Source of the DNA: Thermoanaerobaculia bacterium
GTDB lineage: Bacteria > Acidobacteriota > Thermoanaerobaculia > Gp7-AA8
Length of the DNA stretch: 64,000 bases
Assembly (NCBI GenBank): GCA_017883235.1
Contig: JADGNY010000001.1
Location: 124,001-188,000, forward strand
Direction: 5' to 3'
The position numbers and the translations under genes are program-made. This document shows, in pieces, positions 38,058 to 47,890 of the stretch. Each line of letters opens with the position of its first letter. The first letter of the stretch is position 1. The notes under the pieces are model-generated. The model saw nothing but the letters and a program-made list of their open reading frames with translations, was not told where the DNA came from and ran no database searches.

Positions 38058-38788
38058 TGGCCGTCGTCCCGCATCCGCCGCTGGTTGACTATTACGAAGC
38101 GCCGGAACGGCGCGAACGATTCGTGCGCGATCTCTTCGACGACACGGCGCCATGGTACGACTGGTCGGTGGCGTTCCTCAGCTTCGGCTCGGGCGGGCGC
38201 TATCGCCGCGATGCGCTGGCGCGCGCCGGCCTCACGCGCGGCCAGCGCCTGCTCGACATCGCCACCGGCACCGGCGTGGTGGCCCGCGCGGCGCTGCCCA
38301 TCATCGGCAGCACGAGCGACATCATCGGCATGGATCCCTCCATCGGCATGCTCCTGGCCGGCCGGGAGAAGGAGCACTTTCCGCTGATCGAAGCGGGAAG
38401 CGAGCATCTCCCCTTCCGCGACGAGTCGTTCGACATGATCACCATCGGCTTCGCCCTGCGGCATTTCGCCGATCTCGATGCCGTCTTCCGCGACTGCCGC
38501 CGCGTCTTGCGACCCGGCGGCCGCATCCTGATCATGGAGATCACCGCCCCCGCATCACGCGCCGCGCGCATGTTCCTCGGCGCGTACATGGGGGGCGTCG
38601 TGCCGGCGATGGCGACGGTGATCACGCGCAGCCGCAAGGTGGGACGGATGCTGGCCTACTACTGGGCCACCACGCGCGATTGCGTACGGCCGGAGGTGAT
38701 CCTCGCGGCGCTGCAAGGCGCCGAGTTCGCGGATGCGAGCCGGCACGTCGAGCTGGGGATGTTCAGTGAGTACACGGGGAGGCGGTGA
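38057..38788 (+). CDS. ubiE: Ubiquinone/menaquinone biosynthesis methyltransferase (UbiE/MenG-like)
   Basis: 'DLFDDTAPWYDWSVAFLSFGSGGRYRRDAL', 'LLDIATGTGVVA', 'GFALRHFADLDAVFRDCRRVLRPGGRILIMEI'. Confidence 0.9.
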   Translation: MAVVPHPPLVDYYEAPERRERFVRDLFDDTAPWYDWSVAFLSFGSGGRYRRDALARAGLTRGQRLLDIATGTGVVARAALPIIGSTSDIIGMDPSIGMLLAGREKEHFPLIEAGSEHLPFRDESFDMITIGFALRHFADLDAVFRDCRRVLRPGGRILIMEITAPASRAARMFLGAYMGGVVPAMATVITRSRKVGRMLAYYWATTRDCVRPEVILAALQGAEFADASRHVELGMFSEYTGRR

Positions 38789-38829
38789 TCCCACGGACAT
38801 AGTGTCGATGCCCAGATCGGCGCTGCTCA

Positions 38830-38930
38830 AGGATGAAGGCGGAAGGATGAAGGATGAGCAGAAGCGATCGTTCATTCATCCTTCTGACTTCATCCTTCAT
38901 CCTTCGAATTTCATCCTTCTTCCGCTGCCG
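38830..38930. repeat. GGATGAAGG-type inverted repeat (convergent intergenic)
   Basis: GGATGAAGGCGGAAGGATGAAGGATGA...TTCATCCTTCTGACTTCATCCTTCATCCTTC. Confidence 0.85.
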
Positions 38931-39291
38931 CCGCCTCGTCCTGCTTCTCCTTCAGCCGCGCGATCTGGATCTGCAGGAACTCGCGCAGGGGGTCCCGTTG
39001 CTCCGGTTCCATGTCGGCGAAGGAGATTGCCGAGCGGAAGACGTACTCGGGGCCGTCGCCGGCGCGGCGCACCTGGACGAGGGAGCGCAGGACTTTGCAT
39101 GGGATGTAAATGCCGCCGTAGCTGGGGAAGACCAGCGTGGCCGGCGCCCCGGCGCTGACAGGCGAACGATGGATGACCGCGGCACCGCTGAGGCTGAGGT
39201 CGATCAATTCGCCGTCGATGTCGGAAAGCTGCACGGGAATCGACGCCGTCGGGAAACGCTCAGAGCGACGTCGGTCTCGGCCGGAGGGCAT
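38911..39291 (-). CDS. PilZ-domain protein
   Basis: 'RRRSERFPTASIPVQLSDIDGELIDLSLSGAAVIHRSPVSAGAPATLVF'. Confidence 0.8.
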   Translation of the reverse strand: MPSGRDRRRSERFPTASIPVQLSDIDGELIDLSLSGAAVIHRSPVSAGAPATLVFPSYGGIYIPCKVLRSLVQVRRAGDGPEYVFRSAISFADMEPEQRDPLREFLQIQIARLKEKQDEAAAAEEG

Positions 39292-39367
39292 GTTCCTATT
39301 CTACGTGACTGCGCTTCGCGCGTTGTCTGCGGCTTCGCCGCGTTGTCGGTTGATTGCGCTTCGCGCG

Positions 39368-41059
39368 TTACTTGAGTCGGGGCGACATGATTTCCAGGAA
39401 ATCATGCGCGATCTTCGCCCCTGCCAGCTCGGCGGGACCGGCATCCTCGGCGATGATTCCGAAGGCGATGCGGGGGGACTCGGCCGGGGCGAAGGCGAGG
39501 ATGACGCCGTCGAGGCCGTTCTTTCGTTCGCCGGCGGTGCCGGTTTTCATGGCGATCGAGATTCCCGGGACCTGCGCGCGGCGTCCCGTCCCCTTGGCAT
39601 CGGTGACGACGGCCTGCATCGCGTGCACCATCGCCTCGGCGGCGGCGGGGGATGCCAGGCGCACGCTGCTCTGCGGCTGCGCCTTGGCGACGACGTCGCC
39701 GAGGATCGAGCGGCGCTGCACGAGCAGCTTCGGCGTGGTCAGCTCGCCGCGGTTGGCCATCATCGAAGCGATCATGGCCACGTGCAGCGCGGTCATCGAC
39801 TCGTGCTTCAGACCGATGGCCAGGAAGGCGGTCTCGAAGCGATCGGGAATCGGACCGATGATCTTGCCTAGCGGCACGCGGAACACGCCGAGGTCGGTGT
39901 CGCCGTCGAAACCGGCGGCGGTCATGAAGCTCTTCAGGCGATCGGCGCCGAGGCGGAGACCGAGGTCGGCGAAGAAAATGTTGCAGGAAACAGCGAACGC
40001 ATCATCGATCGATTGCAATGCACCGTGCCCGGCGGGCACCCAGTCGGCGAAGCGGCGGCCGTCGACGTCGAGCGCGCCTTTGCAGGTGTAGGGAAAGAGC
40101 GGTGCGACATCGGCAGCGCCGTTCTCCGCATTCAAGCCGGTCAGCACCTTGACCACCGATCCCGGCTCGAACTGATGCTCGAGGGCGATGTTGGCCGGCG
40201 TTCCTTTGCCGCGGCTGCTGGCGATGGCCAGGATCTCGTTCGTCCGCGGATCGATGGCCACGAGGGCGCCGCGGACGTCGCCGAGCGCTTTGAGCGCGGC
40301 TTTCTGCACGAATGGATCGAGCGTGGTCTCGATGGTGGCGTTCGTGCCGAGGCGGGGCAGGTTTGCGCCGATCGTCAGCGCGCCGGCGTCGCGGTTGATG
40401 AGCGGTGCGAAATCATCGTCCGTGGCGATGGCGTCGTTGGCTCGGATGGCACCGATCGTTGCGCCATTCCGATCGAGGACGTATGGCACGTCGCCGCTCG
40501 CGCGTGCAGCCACGGCACCCTGCAACGCCGCGTAACGTTTGGCGTCGACGTGCATCCTGTCGATCGATGCCAACGCCTTCCGCCCCTCGGCCAGGCGATT
40601 CGCCGCGACCAGCGCCGCGGCGCGGCAGAGCGGGACGTCGGCGCTCTCGCGCTGATCGCGCGACGCGGCGTCGTACGCGAGAAAATCGTCGTAGCGGCCG
40701 CGCGCGAAAAGGCGGCGCGCCATCTCTTCCTTCGGGATGACGGAGAGCCGCACGCTGCCGATCGCGCCGAGGTGCTGCCGCGCCGCAGCGGCATCGCCGG
40801 AGGTGAGATAGGCAGCGGCGAGGAGCTGGTTGTACTGCGCCGGCCAGAGGTGAAAGCGCGACCACCTCTCGCCGATGGCGATGGCCTCGTCGTCGCGGCC
40901 GCGCAGCCAGGCATCGCGGCCTTGCACCAACGGAGTCCATGCCACGGCGAACAGCGCCGCGATGAGAATCACCAGCGCGATCAGCAGCGGCAGGACGAAC
41001 CGCCGGACGCCGCCGCGCGCCCGAGGTACTTCGCGTGACTGGATGTAGTCAGCCGTCAT
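39368..41059 (-). CDS. Penicillin-binding protein (transpeptidase)
   Basis: 'FEPGSVVKVLTGLNAE' (SxxK), 'SCN', 'MKTGTAGERKNGLDGVILAFAP' (KTG); N-term TM plus TPR-like region. Confidence 0.88.
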   Translation of the reverse strand: MTADYIQSREVPRARGGVRRFVLPLLIALVILIAALFAVAWTPLVQGRDAWLRGRDDEAIAIGERWSRFHLWPAQYNQLLAAAYLTSGDAAAARQHLGAIGSVRLSVIPKEEMARRLFARGRYDDFLAYDAASRDQRESADVPLCRAAALVAANRLAEGRKALASIDRMHVDAKRYAALQGAVAARASGDVPYVLDRNGATIGAIRANDAIATDDDFAPLINRDAGALTIGANLPRLGTNATIETTLDPFVQKAALKALGDVRGALVAIDPRTNEILAIASSRGKGTPANIALEHQFEPGSVVKVLTGLNAENGAADVAPLFPYTCKGALDVDGRRFADWVPAGHGALQSIDDAFAVSCNIFFADLGLRLGADRLKSFMTAAGFDGDTDLGVFRVPLGKIIGPIPDRFETAFLAIGLKHESMTALHVAMIASMMANRGELTTPKLLVQRRSILGDVVAKAQPQSSVRLASPAAAEAMVHAMQAVVTDAKGTGRRAQVPGISIAMKTGTAGERKNGLDGVILAFAPAESPRIAFGIIAEDAGPAELAGAKIAHDFLEIMSPRLK

Positions 41060-41766
41060 TTGGAAACGATCGAGACCCGATCGCCGCGGCCCAAGTGGAG
41101 GAGCGACGCCGCGCTGCCGTTGGCGACGGAGATCTCGATGCAGCCGGTCGAGCCGATGATGATGAATGCGACACTGCCGGTGTAGGCCGTGCGGAGGTCG
41201 TCGATGCGCTTGCCTCCGGCCACGACGGCGAACGATCCCTCGGGCGGAACGAGATCGGTGATGCAGTTGCCGAAGCGGTCGATGCGGATGATGCACCCCG
41301 GCGTGTAGTCGAGCGCCACGCGGTCATCGATGCGCGGTCCGAGCTGTCCGACCGGCAGACCGTTCGCCAGCGCTGCCGCAACGGGGGCGAAACGGTCGCG
41401 CCCGTGAAACGTCGTCGAGCCATGCGCAAGAAAGAGCGACTCGTTCGTGACGACGTAGGCATCTCCTTCGATGAAATGCAGCAGTCCGTTGTCTGGCGCG
41501 AGAAAGATCCGCCTCTCCGACTCGACCGCGATGATCCGCCGCGCCGTCCCGACACCCGGATCGACGACACAGACGAAGATCGTCCCCTCGGGCCAGTAGC
41601 GAACGACGTCGCGCAGAAAGAAGGCCGCTTCCCACACATCGAACGGCGCAATCTCGTGCGTCAGATCGACGATGCGCGCCTGGCAGCGCGACGCGATCAC
41701 GCCCTTCATCGCCGCGACGTACGGATCGCGCGTGCCGAAGTCGGTGAGGAGGGTGATGGCGGACAT
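41056..41766 (-). CDS. SAM hydroxide adenosyltransferase family (DUF62)
   Basis: MSAITLLTDFGTRDPYVAAMKGVIASRCQARIVDLTHEIAPFDVWEAAFFL...VVDPGVGT..APDNGLL. Confidence 0.93.
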   Translation of the reverse strand: MSAITLLTDFGTRDPYVAAMKGVIASRCQARIVDLTHEIAPFDVWEAAFFLRDVVRYWPEGTIFVCVVDPGVGTARRIIAVESERRIFLAPDNGLLHFIEGDAYVVTNESLFLAHGSTTFHGRDRFAPVAAALANGLPVGQLGPRIDDRVALDYTPGCIIRIDRFGNCITDLVPPEGSFAVVAGGKRIDDLRTAYTGSVAFIIIGSTGCIEISVANGSAASLLHLGRGDRVSIVSK

Positions 41767-41784
41767 GGGGTGTATGGGGTGCTG

Positions 41785-41862
41785 GGTTGTCGGTTGTCGG
41801 TTGTCGGTTATCGGTTGTCGGTTGTCGGTTATCGGTTGTCGGTTGTCGGTTATCGGTTGTCG
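41785..41862. repeat. GTTGTCG 7-bp tandem repeat with 21-bp higher-order period
   Basis: (GTTGTCG GTTGTCG GTTATCG)n. Confidence 0.9.
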
Positions 41863-41913
41863 GTTGCCAACGTCAGTTCTAGTCGGCGAACAACCAAAAC
41901 TATACTTCTCCCA

Positions 41914-42561
41914 GTGTTCCCCACCGTCCCTCCTCCCGCGCAGCGTCTGCTCGTGTTCGCGCGGTTGCCGGAGATGGGGCGGGTGAAGACGCGGCTGGCG
42001 GCGTCGATCGGCGATGAGGGTGCGCTGGCGGCGTACGAGACGATGTTGCGCGATCTGCTGGCGTCGATCGGAGACGTATCCGCCGAGACAGAGATCGAGA
42101 TCCTCTGGGCGCCGACCGAGTCCGCTGACGGGGCGGCGCTGACGCGCGCGTTCGGCGACTTCCCCACGGCCATGCAGACCGGCGCCACGCTCAGCGAGCG
42201 CCTGTCGATGGCGTTTTCGGAGCGCTTCTTCTTTCACGCCACGCAAAAGATCATCGCCATCGGCGTCGATGACCCGAGCCTTCCGCGAGCCCTGATCGAC
42301 GACGCCTTCGCCCTCCTCGACTCCTGCGAATGGGTCATCGGTCCGGCCGAGGATGGCGGGTATTACCTCATCGGCTGCCGGGCCGCGGCGTTCGATCCGA
42401 TGATCTTCGAGGATGTGGCGTGGGGGACGTCGTCCGTCTTCGCCACGACAATGGGAAAGATCGTCGAATTGCAGAGCAGCGTGGCCGTGCTTCCGGTGCG
42501 GTGGGACGTGGATGTGGCCGAGGATTGGGAGAGGTATGTCAGCCGCGGCGTATCTCAGTGA
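41914..42561 (+). CDS. TIGR04282-type glycosyltransferase (DUF2064)
   Basis: 'RLLVFARLPEMGRVKTRLAASIGDEGALAAYETMLRDLL', 'VIGPAEDGGYYLIGC'. Confidence 0.85.
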   Translation: MFPTVPPPAQRLLVFARLPEMGRVKTRLAASIGDEGALAAYETMLRDLLASIGDVSAETEIEILWAPTESADGAALTRAFGDFPTAMQTGATLSERLSMAFSERFFFHATQKIIAIGVDDPSLPRALIDDAFALLDSCEWVIGPAEDGGYYLIGCRAAAFDPMIFEDVAWGTSSVFATTMGKIVELQSSVAVLPVRWDVDVAEDWERYVSRGVSQ

Positions 42562-42631
42562 TCCGGTCGCGCGACCATTCGTTTGAGGCCGTCGATGTCA
42601 TGGCAACGAGACGGTGCTACAGTGGCGCGTC

Positions 42632-43051
42632 ATGAAGCGGCTCGTTCTGTTTCTGCTGCTCGTCCTGGCGTACTGTTCGACCTCCGTCCCGGTTCATTTT
42701 GGTCCTCACCGGGGGGCTGCATCGGTGGTCGCGATCTCGAATCCTGATCTCGAAGAGGGAAATTCGCTTGCCGGACGGCGCGCGTTCATCGCTCTTCAGT
42801 GCATCGATTGCCATCGGGTCGAAGAGGATCCCGCCCTCCCGCGCGGACGGCGCGCGATTGCAGGACCGTTGCTCAGTGGCCTGAATCGCTACTCATCTCG
42901 TGACGTGGCGAACCGCATCACCAGCAGCAAGACGGGCACCGGCCAGGAGCTCTTCGACCGGACGATGAAGGATTACGCCCAGCCCATGACAGCCCGCCAG
43001 CTTGTCGACATCGTGGCCTATCTGCGCAATCCAAAGGCACCGCACGATTAG
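42632..43051 (+). CDS. c-type cytochrome
   Basis: Signal peptide; heme motif CIDCH; distal Met region 'QPMTARQLVDIVAYLRNP'. Confidence 0.85.
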   Translation: MKRLVLFLLLVLAYCSTSVPVHFGPHRGAASVVAISNPDLEEGNSLAGRRAFIALQCIDCHRVEEDPALPRGRRAIAGPLLSGLNRYSSRDVANRITSSKTGTGQELFDRTMKDYAQPMTARQLVDIVAYLRNPKAPHD

Positions 43052-43075
43052 ACCGCGCTTCCCCCCTTACCCCCT

Positions 43076-43174
43076 CACAACTTCTCCTATCAGATGCGCG
43101 ACGACAAGCGCGCCATCAGCCGGGCCTGGAAGGCCATCGAGGATCGGTTGGAATCGGTGCGGGCGGGACGTTAA
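43076..43174 (+). pseudogene. Orphan C-terminal fragment
   Basis: HNFSYQMRDDKRAISRAWKAIEDRLESVRAGR* protein-like, no upstream gene body. Confidence 0.3.
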
Positions 43175-43244
43175 CCGTCAGGTAGACAACCTTTCTCCCC
43201 TGCCTCCGTAGTACGTGTCACATCGATCCTCCGAAGGAGAAGCC

Positions 43245-44156
43245 ATGCTCGAACTGCGCATCGAAGGTCTTTCCAAGACGTACCCCAATGGGGTCAAGGC
43301 GCTGCAGGATGTCTCGCTGACGATTCCGACCGGCATGTTCGGTCTGCTCGGACCGAACGGGGCCGGCAAGTCGACGCTCATGCGGACCATCGCTACGCTG
43401 CAAGAGGCCGACGCGGGAGCCATCACACTAGGTGACATCGACGTCCTTCGCGAGAAGGACAAGGTCCGCCGGCTTCTCGGCTACCTGCCGCAGGAGTTCG
43501 GCGTCTACCCGCGGATCACCGCCGAGGCGATGCTCAATCACTTCGCGGTCCTCAAAGGGATCGGCAATCCGAAAGAGCGGCGTGAGATCGTCGGCGCGCT
43601 GCTCCGCCGGACGAACCTTTACGAATCGCGCAAGCAGAACCTCAGCACCTTCTCCGGCGGCATGCGCCAGCGCTTCGGCATCGCCCAGGCGCTGCTCGGC
43701 AATCCGAAGCTGATCATCGTCGACGAGCCGACCGCGGGTCTCGACCCCGAGGAGCGGGTGCGGTTTCACAACCTGCTCGCCGAGATCGGCGAGAACGTCG
43801 TGGTCATCCTCTCCACCCACATCGTCGATGACGTCAGCGACCTCTGCTCGCAGATGGCCATCATCTCCGGCGGGCGGGTGCTGATGAGCGGCGACCCGCA
43901 GGCAGCAGTCCGCGAGCTGGAAGGGAAGGTGTGGCGGCGCATAGTCGCCAAACAGGATCTCGACGACTTCCAGCGCCGCTTCACCATCATCTCCACGAAA
44001 CTCGTGGCCGGCCGGACGGTCGTTCATGCCGTCGGCGACAGCCAGCCAGACCCGAGCTTCGTGCCGATCAACGCCTCGCTGGAAGATGTCTACTTCCGTT
44101 ACACGAGAGCAAACGGCCATGACGCCCATCCCGAGCAGAAGGGTCAGGCGGCCTGA
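43245..44156 (+). CDS. ABC transporter ATP-binding protein
   Basis: 'LLGPNGAGKSTLMRTIATL', 'LSTFSGGMRQRFGIAQALLGNPKLIIVDEPTAGLDP'. Confidence 0.96.
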   Translation: MLELRIEGLSKTYPNGVKALQDVSLTIPTGMFGLLGPNGAGKSTLMRTIATLQEADAGAITLGDIDVLREKDKVRRLLGYLPQEFGVYPRITAEAMLNHFAVLKGIGNPKERREIVGALLRRTNLYESRKQNLSTFSGGMRQRFGIAQALLGNPKLIIVDEPTAGLDPEERVRFHNLLAEIGENVVVILSTHIVDDVSDLCSQMAIISGGRVLMSGDPQAAVRELEGKVWRRIVAKQDLDDFQRRFTIISTKLVAGRTVVHAVGDSQPDPSFVPINASLEDVYFRYTRANGHDAHPEQKGQAA

Positions 44157-44157
44157 C

Positions 44158-47100
44158 ATGACCTGGGAGATCTTGAAGTTCGAGCTGAAGTACCACCTGC
44201 GCCAGCCGCTGTTCTACATCCTCTTCGTCATCTTCTTTTTTCTGACGTTCGGCGCCGTGACCTCGGACGCCGTGACGATCGGCGGCGCGCTCGGTAATGT
44301 AAATCGCAATGCGCCGTTCGTGATCATGCAGCTCCTGCTGGTCATGTCGATCTTCGGTGTGCTGACCACGACCGCCTACGTCGCCAGCGCCATCAACCGC
44401 GACTTCGAGTACAACACCGACTCGCTCTTCTTCTCGTCGCCGATCAAGAAGGGCCAGTACCTCTTCGGCCGCTTCAGCGCCGCGTTCATCGTCTCCGGCC
44501 TGATCTACCTCGGCGTGATCACGGCGATCATGATCGGATCGAAGATGCCGTGGCTGGACAAGGAGCGCCTCGGGGCGTTCGTCTTCAAGCCCTACGTCTT
44601 CTCCTATTTCGCGCTCGTCCTGCCGAACCTTCTGCTGTTCGGCGCCATCTTCTTCGCGGTTGCCGCGCTGACGCGAAGCCTGATGGCGACCTACACCTCC
44701 GTGGCGGCGTTCTACGTCGCCTACGTCATCTCCCGCATCTCGCTGCGCGACATCGAAAGCGAAAAGCTCGGCAGCCTCCTCGATCCGTTCGGCTTCGCGC
44801 CGTTCACGCGCGCCACGCGCTACTGGACCGTCTTCGAGAAGAACACCAGCATCCTGCCGCTCGATGGGATCTTCCTCTGGAACCGGCTGCTGTGGCTCGG
44901 CCTGGCCATCCTGCTCCTCGGTCTCACCTTCGTGTTCTTCAAGATGGAAACCGGCACGGCGGGTGGGAAAAGGAAGAAGAGAAAGACTGCCGAATTGGAA
45001 GTGCCGCTCGACCACGCGGGCCTCGCTCTGCCGAAGGTCACCCAGCGCTTCGACGCCTCGACCTCGTGGAGGCAGTACGTCACCACCATCCGCGTGGAGA
45101 CCCGGTCGATCCTCAAGAGCCTGCCGTTCTTCGTCATCCTGCTGCTGGCCGTCCTCAACACGGTCGGCGGCGCGTCCTTCGCCAACCCCATCTTCGGCAC
45201 GTCGTTCTATCCGGTGACGTACGTGATGACGGGCGTGATCGAGGGCAACTTCCTCTTCTTCGCCGTCATCATCGGCGCCTTCTATGCCGGTGAAATCGTC
45301 TTCCGCGAGCGGATGCTCAAGCTCAACGAGGTCACCGACACCATGCCGGCGCCAACGTGGTCGATGTGGGCCGGAAAACTGACGGCCCTCTTCATCACCC
45401 TCTACATCGCATTGACCGCGGCCGTGCTGACGACGATCGCGGTGCAGGCCGCCAAGCACTATTACAACTTCGAGCTCGGGCTCTACTTCCGCGGCGTCTT
45501 CCTGGTCCTGGGCATCCAGCTCCTGATGATCACCGTGCTGATGTTCTTCGGCCAGATCATCACGAACAACCGTTACGTCGGCTTCCTGATCGCGCTTTTT
45601 TTCATCATCTCCCAGAGCGTGATGCAGGCCCTTCACTACGAACACCGGCTCTACTCCGTCTTCAATCCGCCAGACATGACCTACTCGGCCATGAACGGCT
45701 ATGGCCATTTCACGCGGCCCTTCGAGTGGCTCAGTCTCTACTGGACGATCTTCGCCGCCATCCTGCTGATCGCAGGACATCTCTTCTGGGTCCGAGGCAC
45801 GGAGACGGCGATGAAGATCCGGATGCGCGTGGCACGCGGGCGTTTCGGCAAGCCGGTCTTCGCCACGCTGGCACTGCTCGTGGCCGCCTTCGGCGCCACC
45901 GGCTGCTACATCTTCTACAACACGAACGTCCTCAATCACTACACCACCGAGGATCAGAGGGACAAGCGCGCGGCGGAGGCGGAGAAGCTCTACAAGAAGT
46001 ACGACCGCATTCCGCAGCCGCGCATCACGGACGTTCAGGCCGACGTCGACATCCATCCCGACAAGCGGTGGGTCGACATCCGCGGTACCTACACGCTGGT
46101 CAACAAGACCGCGCAGCCGATTCGCGATCTGCACGTGGTCATGACGCCGGAGATGGCGACGACGATCCGCATCCCGGGCGCGACGCTGGCGCAGAACGAT
46201 CCGATGCACGGCTACTTCATCTACCGTCTGGCCCAGCCGCTCGCCCCCGGAGCGACGCTGCCGATGTCGTTCACGGTACAGATCCATCATCGGGGATTCG
46301 AGAACACCAGCCGCGACAACACCATCGTCGAGAACGGCACGTTCTTCAACAACTTCGCCACCTTCCCGCACCTCGGATACAACCCTGGGGCCGAGCTGCA
46401 GGAAGCGCATAAGCGCCGCAAATACGGGCTCGCTCCCGTCGTGCGCATGGCGAAGATCGATGACCCGAAAGCGCGGATGGACAACCAGATCACCCGTGAC
46501 GCGGACTGGATCAATCTCGATACCACCGTCAGCACCTCGCCCGACCAGATCGCCATCGCGCCCGGCTACCTGCAGAAGGAGTGGACATCGAACGGGCGCC
46601 GCTACTTCCGCTACAAGACCACCTCGCCGATCCTGGCCTTCTGGGCATACCTCTCGGCGCGCTACGAGGTGAAGCGGAGCTCCTGGAAGGGTATCCCGAT
46701 CGAGATTTACTACGACCCGCAACACGCCTACAACGTCGACCGGATGATCTATGGCGTGCAGAAGTCGCTCGACTACTACACCGCCAATTTCTCGCCGTAT
46801 CAGCACAAGCAGGTGCGCATCCTGGAGTTCCCGCGGTACGCACAATTCGCGCAGTCGTTCCCGAACACGATCCCCTTCTCGGAGTCGATCGGCTTCATCG
46901 CCGATCTCCGCAACAAGGAGGCGATCGACTACGTCTTCTACGTCACCGCGCACGAGGTCGCGCACCAGTGGTGGGCACATCAGGTGATCGGCGCGGACGT
47001 GCAGGGGGGAGCGATGCTGGTCGAGACGATGGCCCAGTACTCGGCGCTGATGGTGATGGAGAAGGAGTACGGCCGCGACAAGATGCGGCGCTTCCTCAAG

Positions 47101-47727
47101 TACGAGCTCGACCGCTACCTCGCCGGCCGAGGCGGAGAGCTGGTGGCGGAAATGCCGCTGATGCTCGTCGAAAACCAGCCCTATATCCACTACCGCAAGG
47201 GCAGCCTGGCCATGTACGAGTTGCGCGACGAGATCGGCGAAGAGAAGGTCAACGCCGCGCTACGTCAACTCATCCACGACCACGCATTCGAACAGCCGCC
47301 CTACGCCACGACGCGCGACCTCATCGCCGACTTCCGCGCCGTGACGCCGCCGGAGAAGCAGTCGCTGATCACGGACCTCTTCGAGACCATCACGCTGTAC
47401 GACAACAAGACCACCGAGGCCACGGCGAGCAAACGTCCGGACGGTAAGTACCTGGTCACGGTGACGATCGAGTCGAAGAAGTTCCGCGCGGACGACCGTG
47501 GCAAAGAGACCGCCGTCCCGGTCGATGACTGGGTCGACATCGGCGCCCTCGGCAGCGCGAAGACCAAGGGCAATGAGCCGGTGCTGGCACTGGAGAAGCA
47601 TCACCTCACCACGCCAAAGGCAACGTTCTCTTTCGTCGTCGCCACAAAACCCGATCGCGCCGGGATCGATCCGCTGAACAAGCTGGTCGACCGGAATCCG
47701 GATGACAATACGAAGAAGGTGGAGTGA
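44158..47727 (+). CDS. ABC transporter permease / M1-family aminopeptidase fusion
   Basis: N-term multi-TM ABC-2-like; C-term 'VTAHEVAHQWWAHQV' (HEXXH-type zinc site, M1). Confidence 0.92.
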   Translation: MTWEILKFELKYHLRQPLFYILFVIFFFLTFGAVTSDAVTIGGALGNVNRNAPFVIMQLLLVMSIFGVLTTTAYVASAINRDFEYNTDSLFFSSPIKKGQYLFGRFSAAFIVSGLIYLGVITAIMIGSKMPWLDKERLGAFVFKPYVFSYFALVLPNLLLFGAIFFAVAALTRSLMATYTSVAAFYVAYVISRISLRDIESEKLGSLLDPFGFAPFTRATRYWTVFEKNTSILPLDGIFLWNRLLWLGLAILLLGLTFVFFKMETGTAGGKRKKRKTAELEVPLDHAGLALPKVTQRFDASTSWRQYVTTIRVETRSILKSLPFFVILLLAVLNTVGGASFANPIFGTSFYPVTYVMTGVIEGNFLFFAVIIGAFYAGEIVFRERMLKLNEVTDTMPAPTWSMWAGKLTALFITLYIALTAAVLTTIAVQAAKHYYNFELGLYFRGVFLVLGIQLLMITVLMFFGQIITNNRYVGFLIALFFIISQSVMQALHYEHRLYSVFNPPDMTYSAMNGYGHFTRPFEWLSLYWTIFAAILLIAGHLFWVRGTETAMKIRMRVARGRFGKPVFATLALLVAAFGATGCYIFYNTNVLNHYTTEDQRDKRAAEAEKLYKKYDRIPQPRITDVQADVDIHPDKRWVDIRGTYTLVNKTAQPIRDLHVVMTPEMATTIRIPGATLAQNDPMHGYFIYRLAQPLAPGATLPMSFTVQIHHRGFENTSRDNTIVENGTFFNNFATFPHLGYNPGAELQEAHKRRKYGLAPVVRMAKIDDPKARMDNQITRDADWINLDTTVSTSPDQIAIAPGYLQKEWTSNGRRYFRYKTTSPILAFWAYLSARYEVKRSSWKGIPIEIYYDPQHAYNVDRMIYGVQKSLDYYTANFSPYQHKQVRILEFPRYAQFAQSFPNTIPFSESIGFIADLRNKEAIDYVFYVTAHEVAHQWWAHQVIGADVQGGAMLVETMAQYSALMVMEKEYGRDKMRRFLKYELDRYLAGRGGELVAEMPLMLVENQPYIHYRKGSLAMYELRDEIGEEKVNAALRQLIHDHAFEQPPYATTRDLIADFRAVTPPEKQSLITDLFETITLYDNKTTEATASKRPDGKYLVTVTIESKKFRADDRGKETAVPVDDWVDIGALGSAKTKGNEPVLALEKHHLTTPKATFSFVVATKPDRAGIDPLNKLVDRNPDDNTKKVE

Positions 47728-47741
47728 ACGAAAAACCTATC

Positions 47742-47874
47742 ACCACAGAGGCACAGAGAACACAGAGAATAAGGGATGAAAATTCGAAGGATGAAGGATG
47801 AATGTGCTGTTTGTTTCATCCTTCATCCTTCCGCCTTCATCCTTTGTCCTCTGTGTTCTCTGTGCCTCTGTGGT
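47742..47874. repeat. Intergenic nested inverted repeats (ACCACAGAGGCACAGAGAACACAGAG + GGATGAAGG families)
   Basis: ACCACAGAGGCACAGAGAACACAGAG and CTCTGTGTTCTCTGTGCCTCTGTGGT flank a GGATGAAGGATGAA...TTCATCCTTCATCC hairpin. Confidence 0.9.
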
Positions 47875-47890
47875 TCAATGATTTGAAGCA

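Noticed and set aside
44068-47190. 1040-aa ORF on the minus strand
   Set aside because: Fully antisense to the well-supported ABC permease/M1 peptidase; composition (R/D/E/V/H-rich) typical of GC-driven antisense ORFs.
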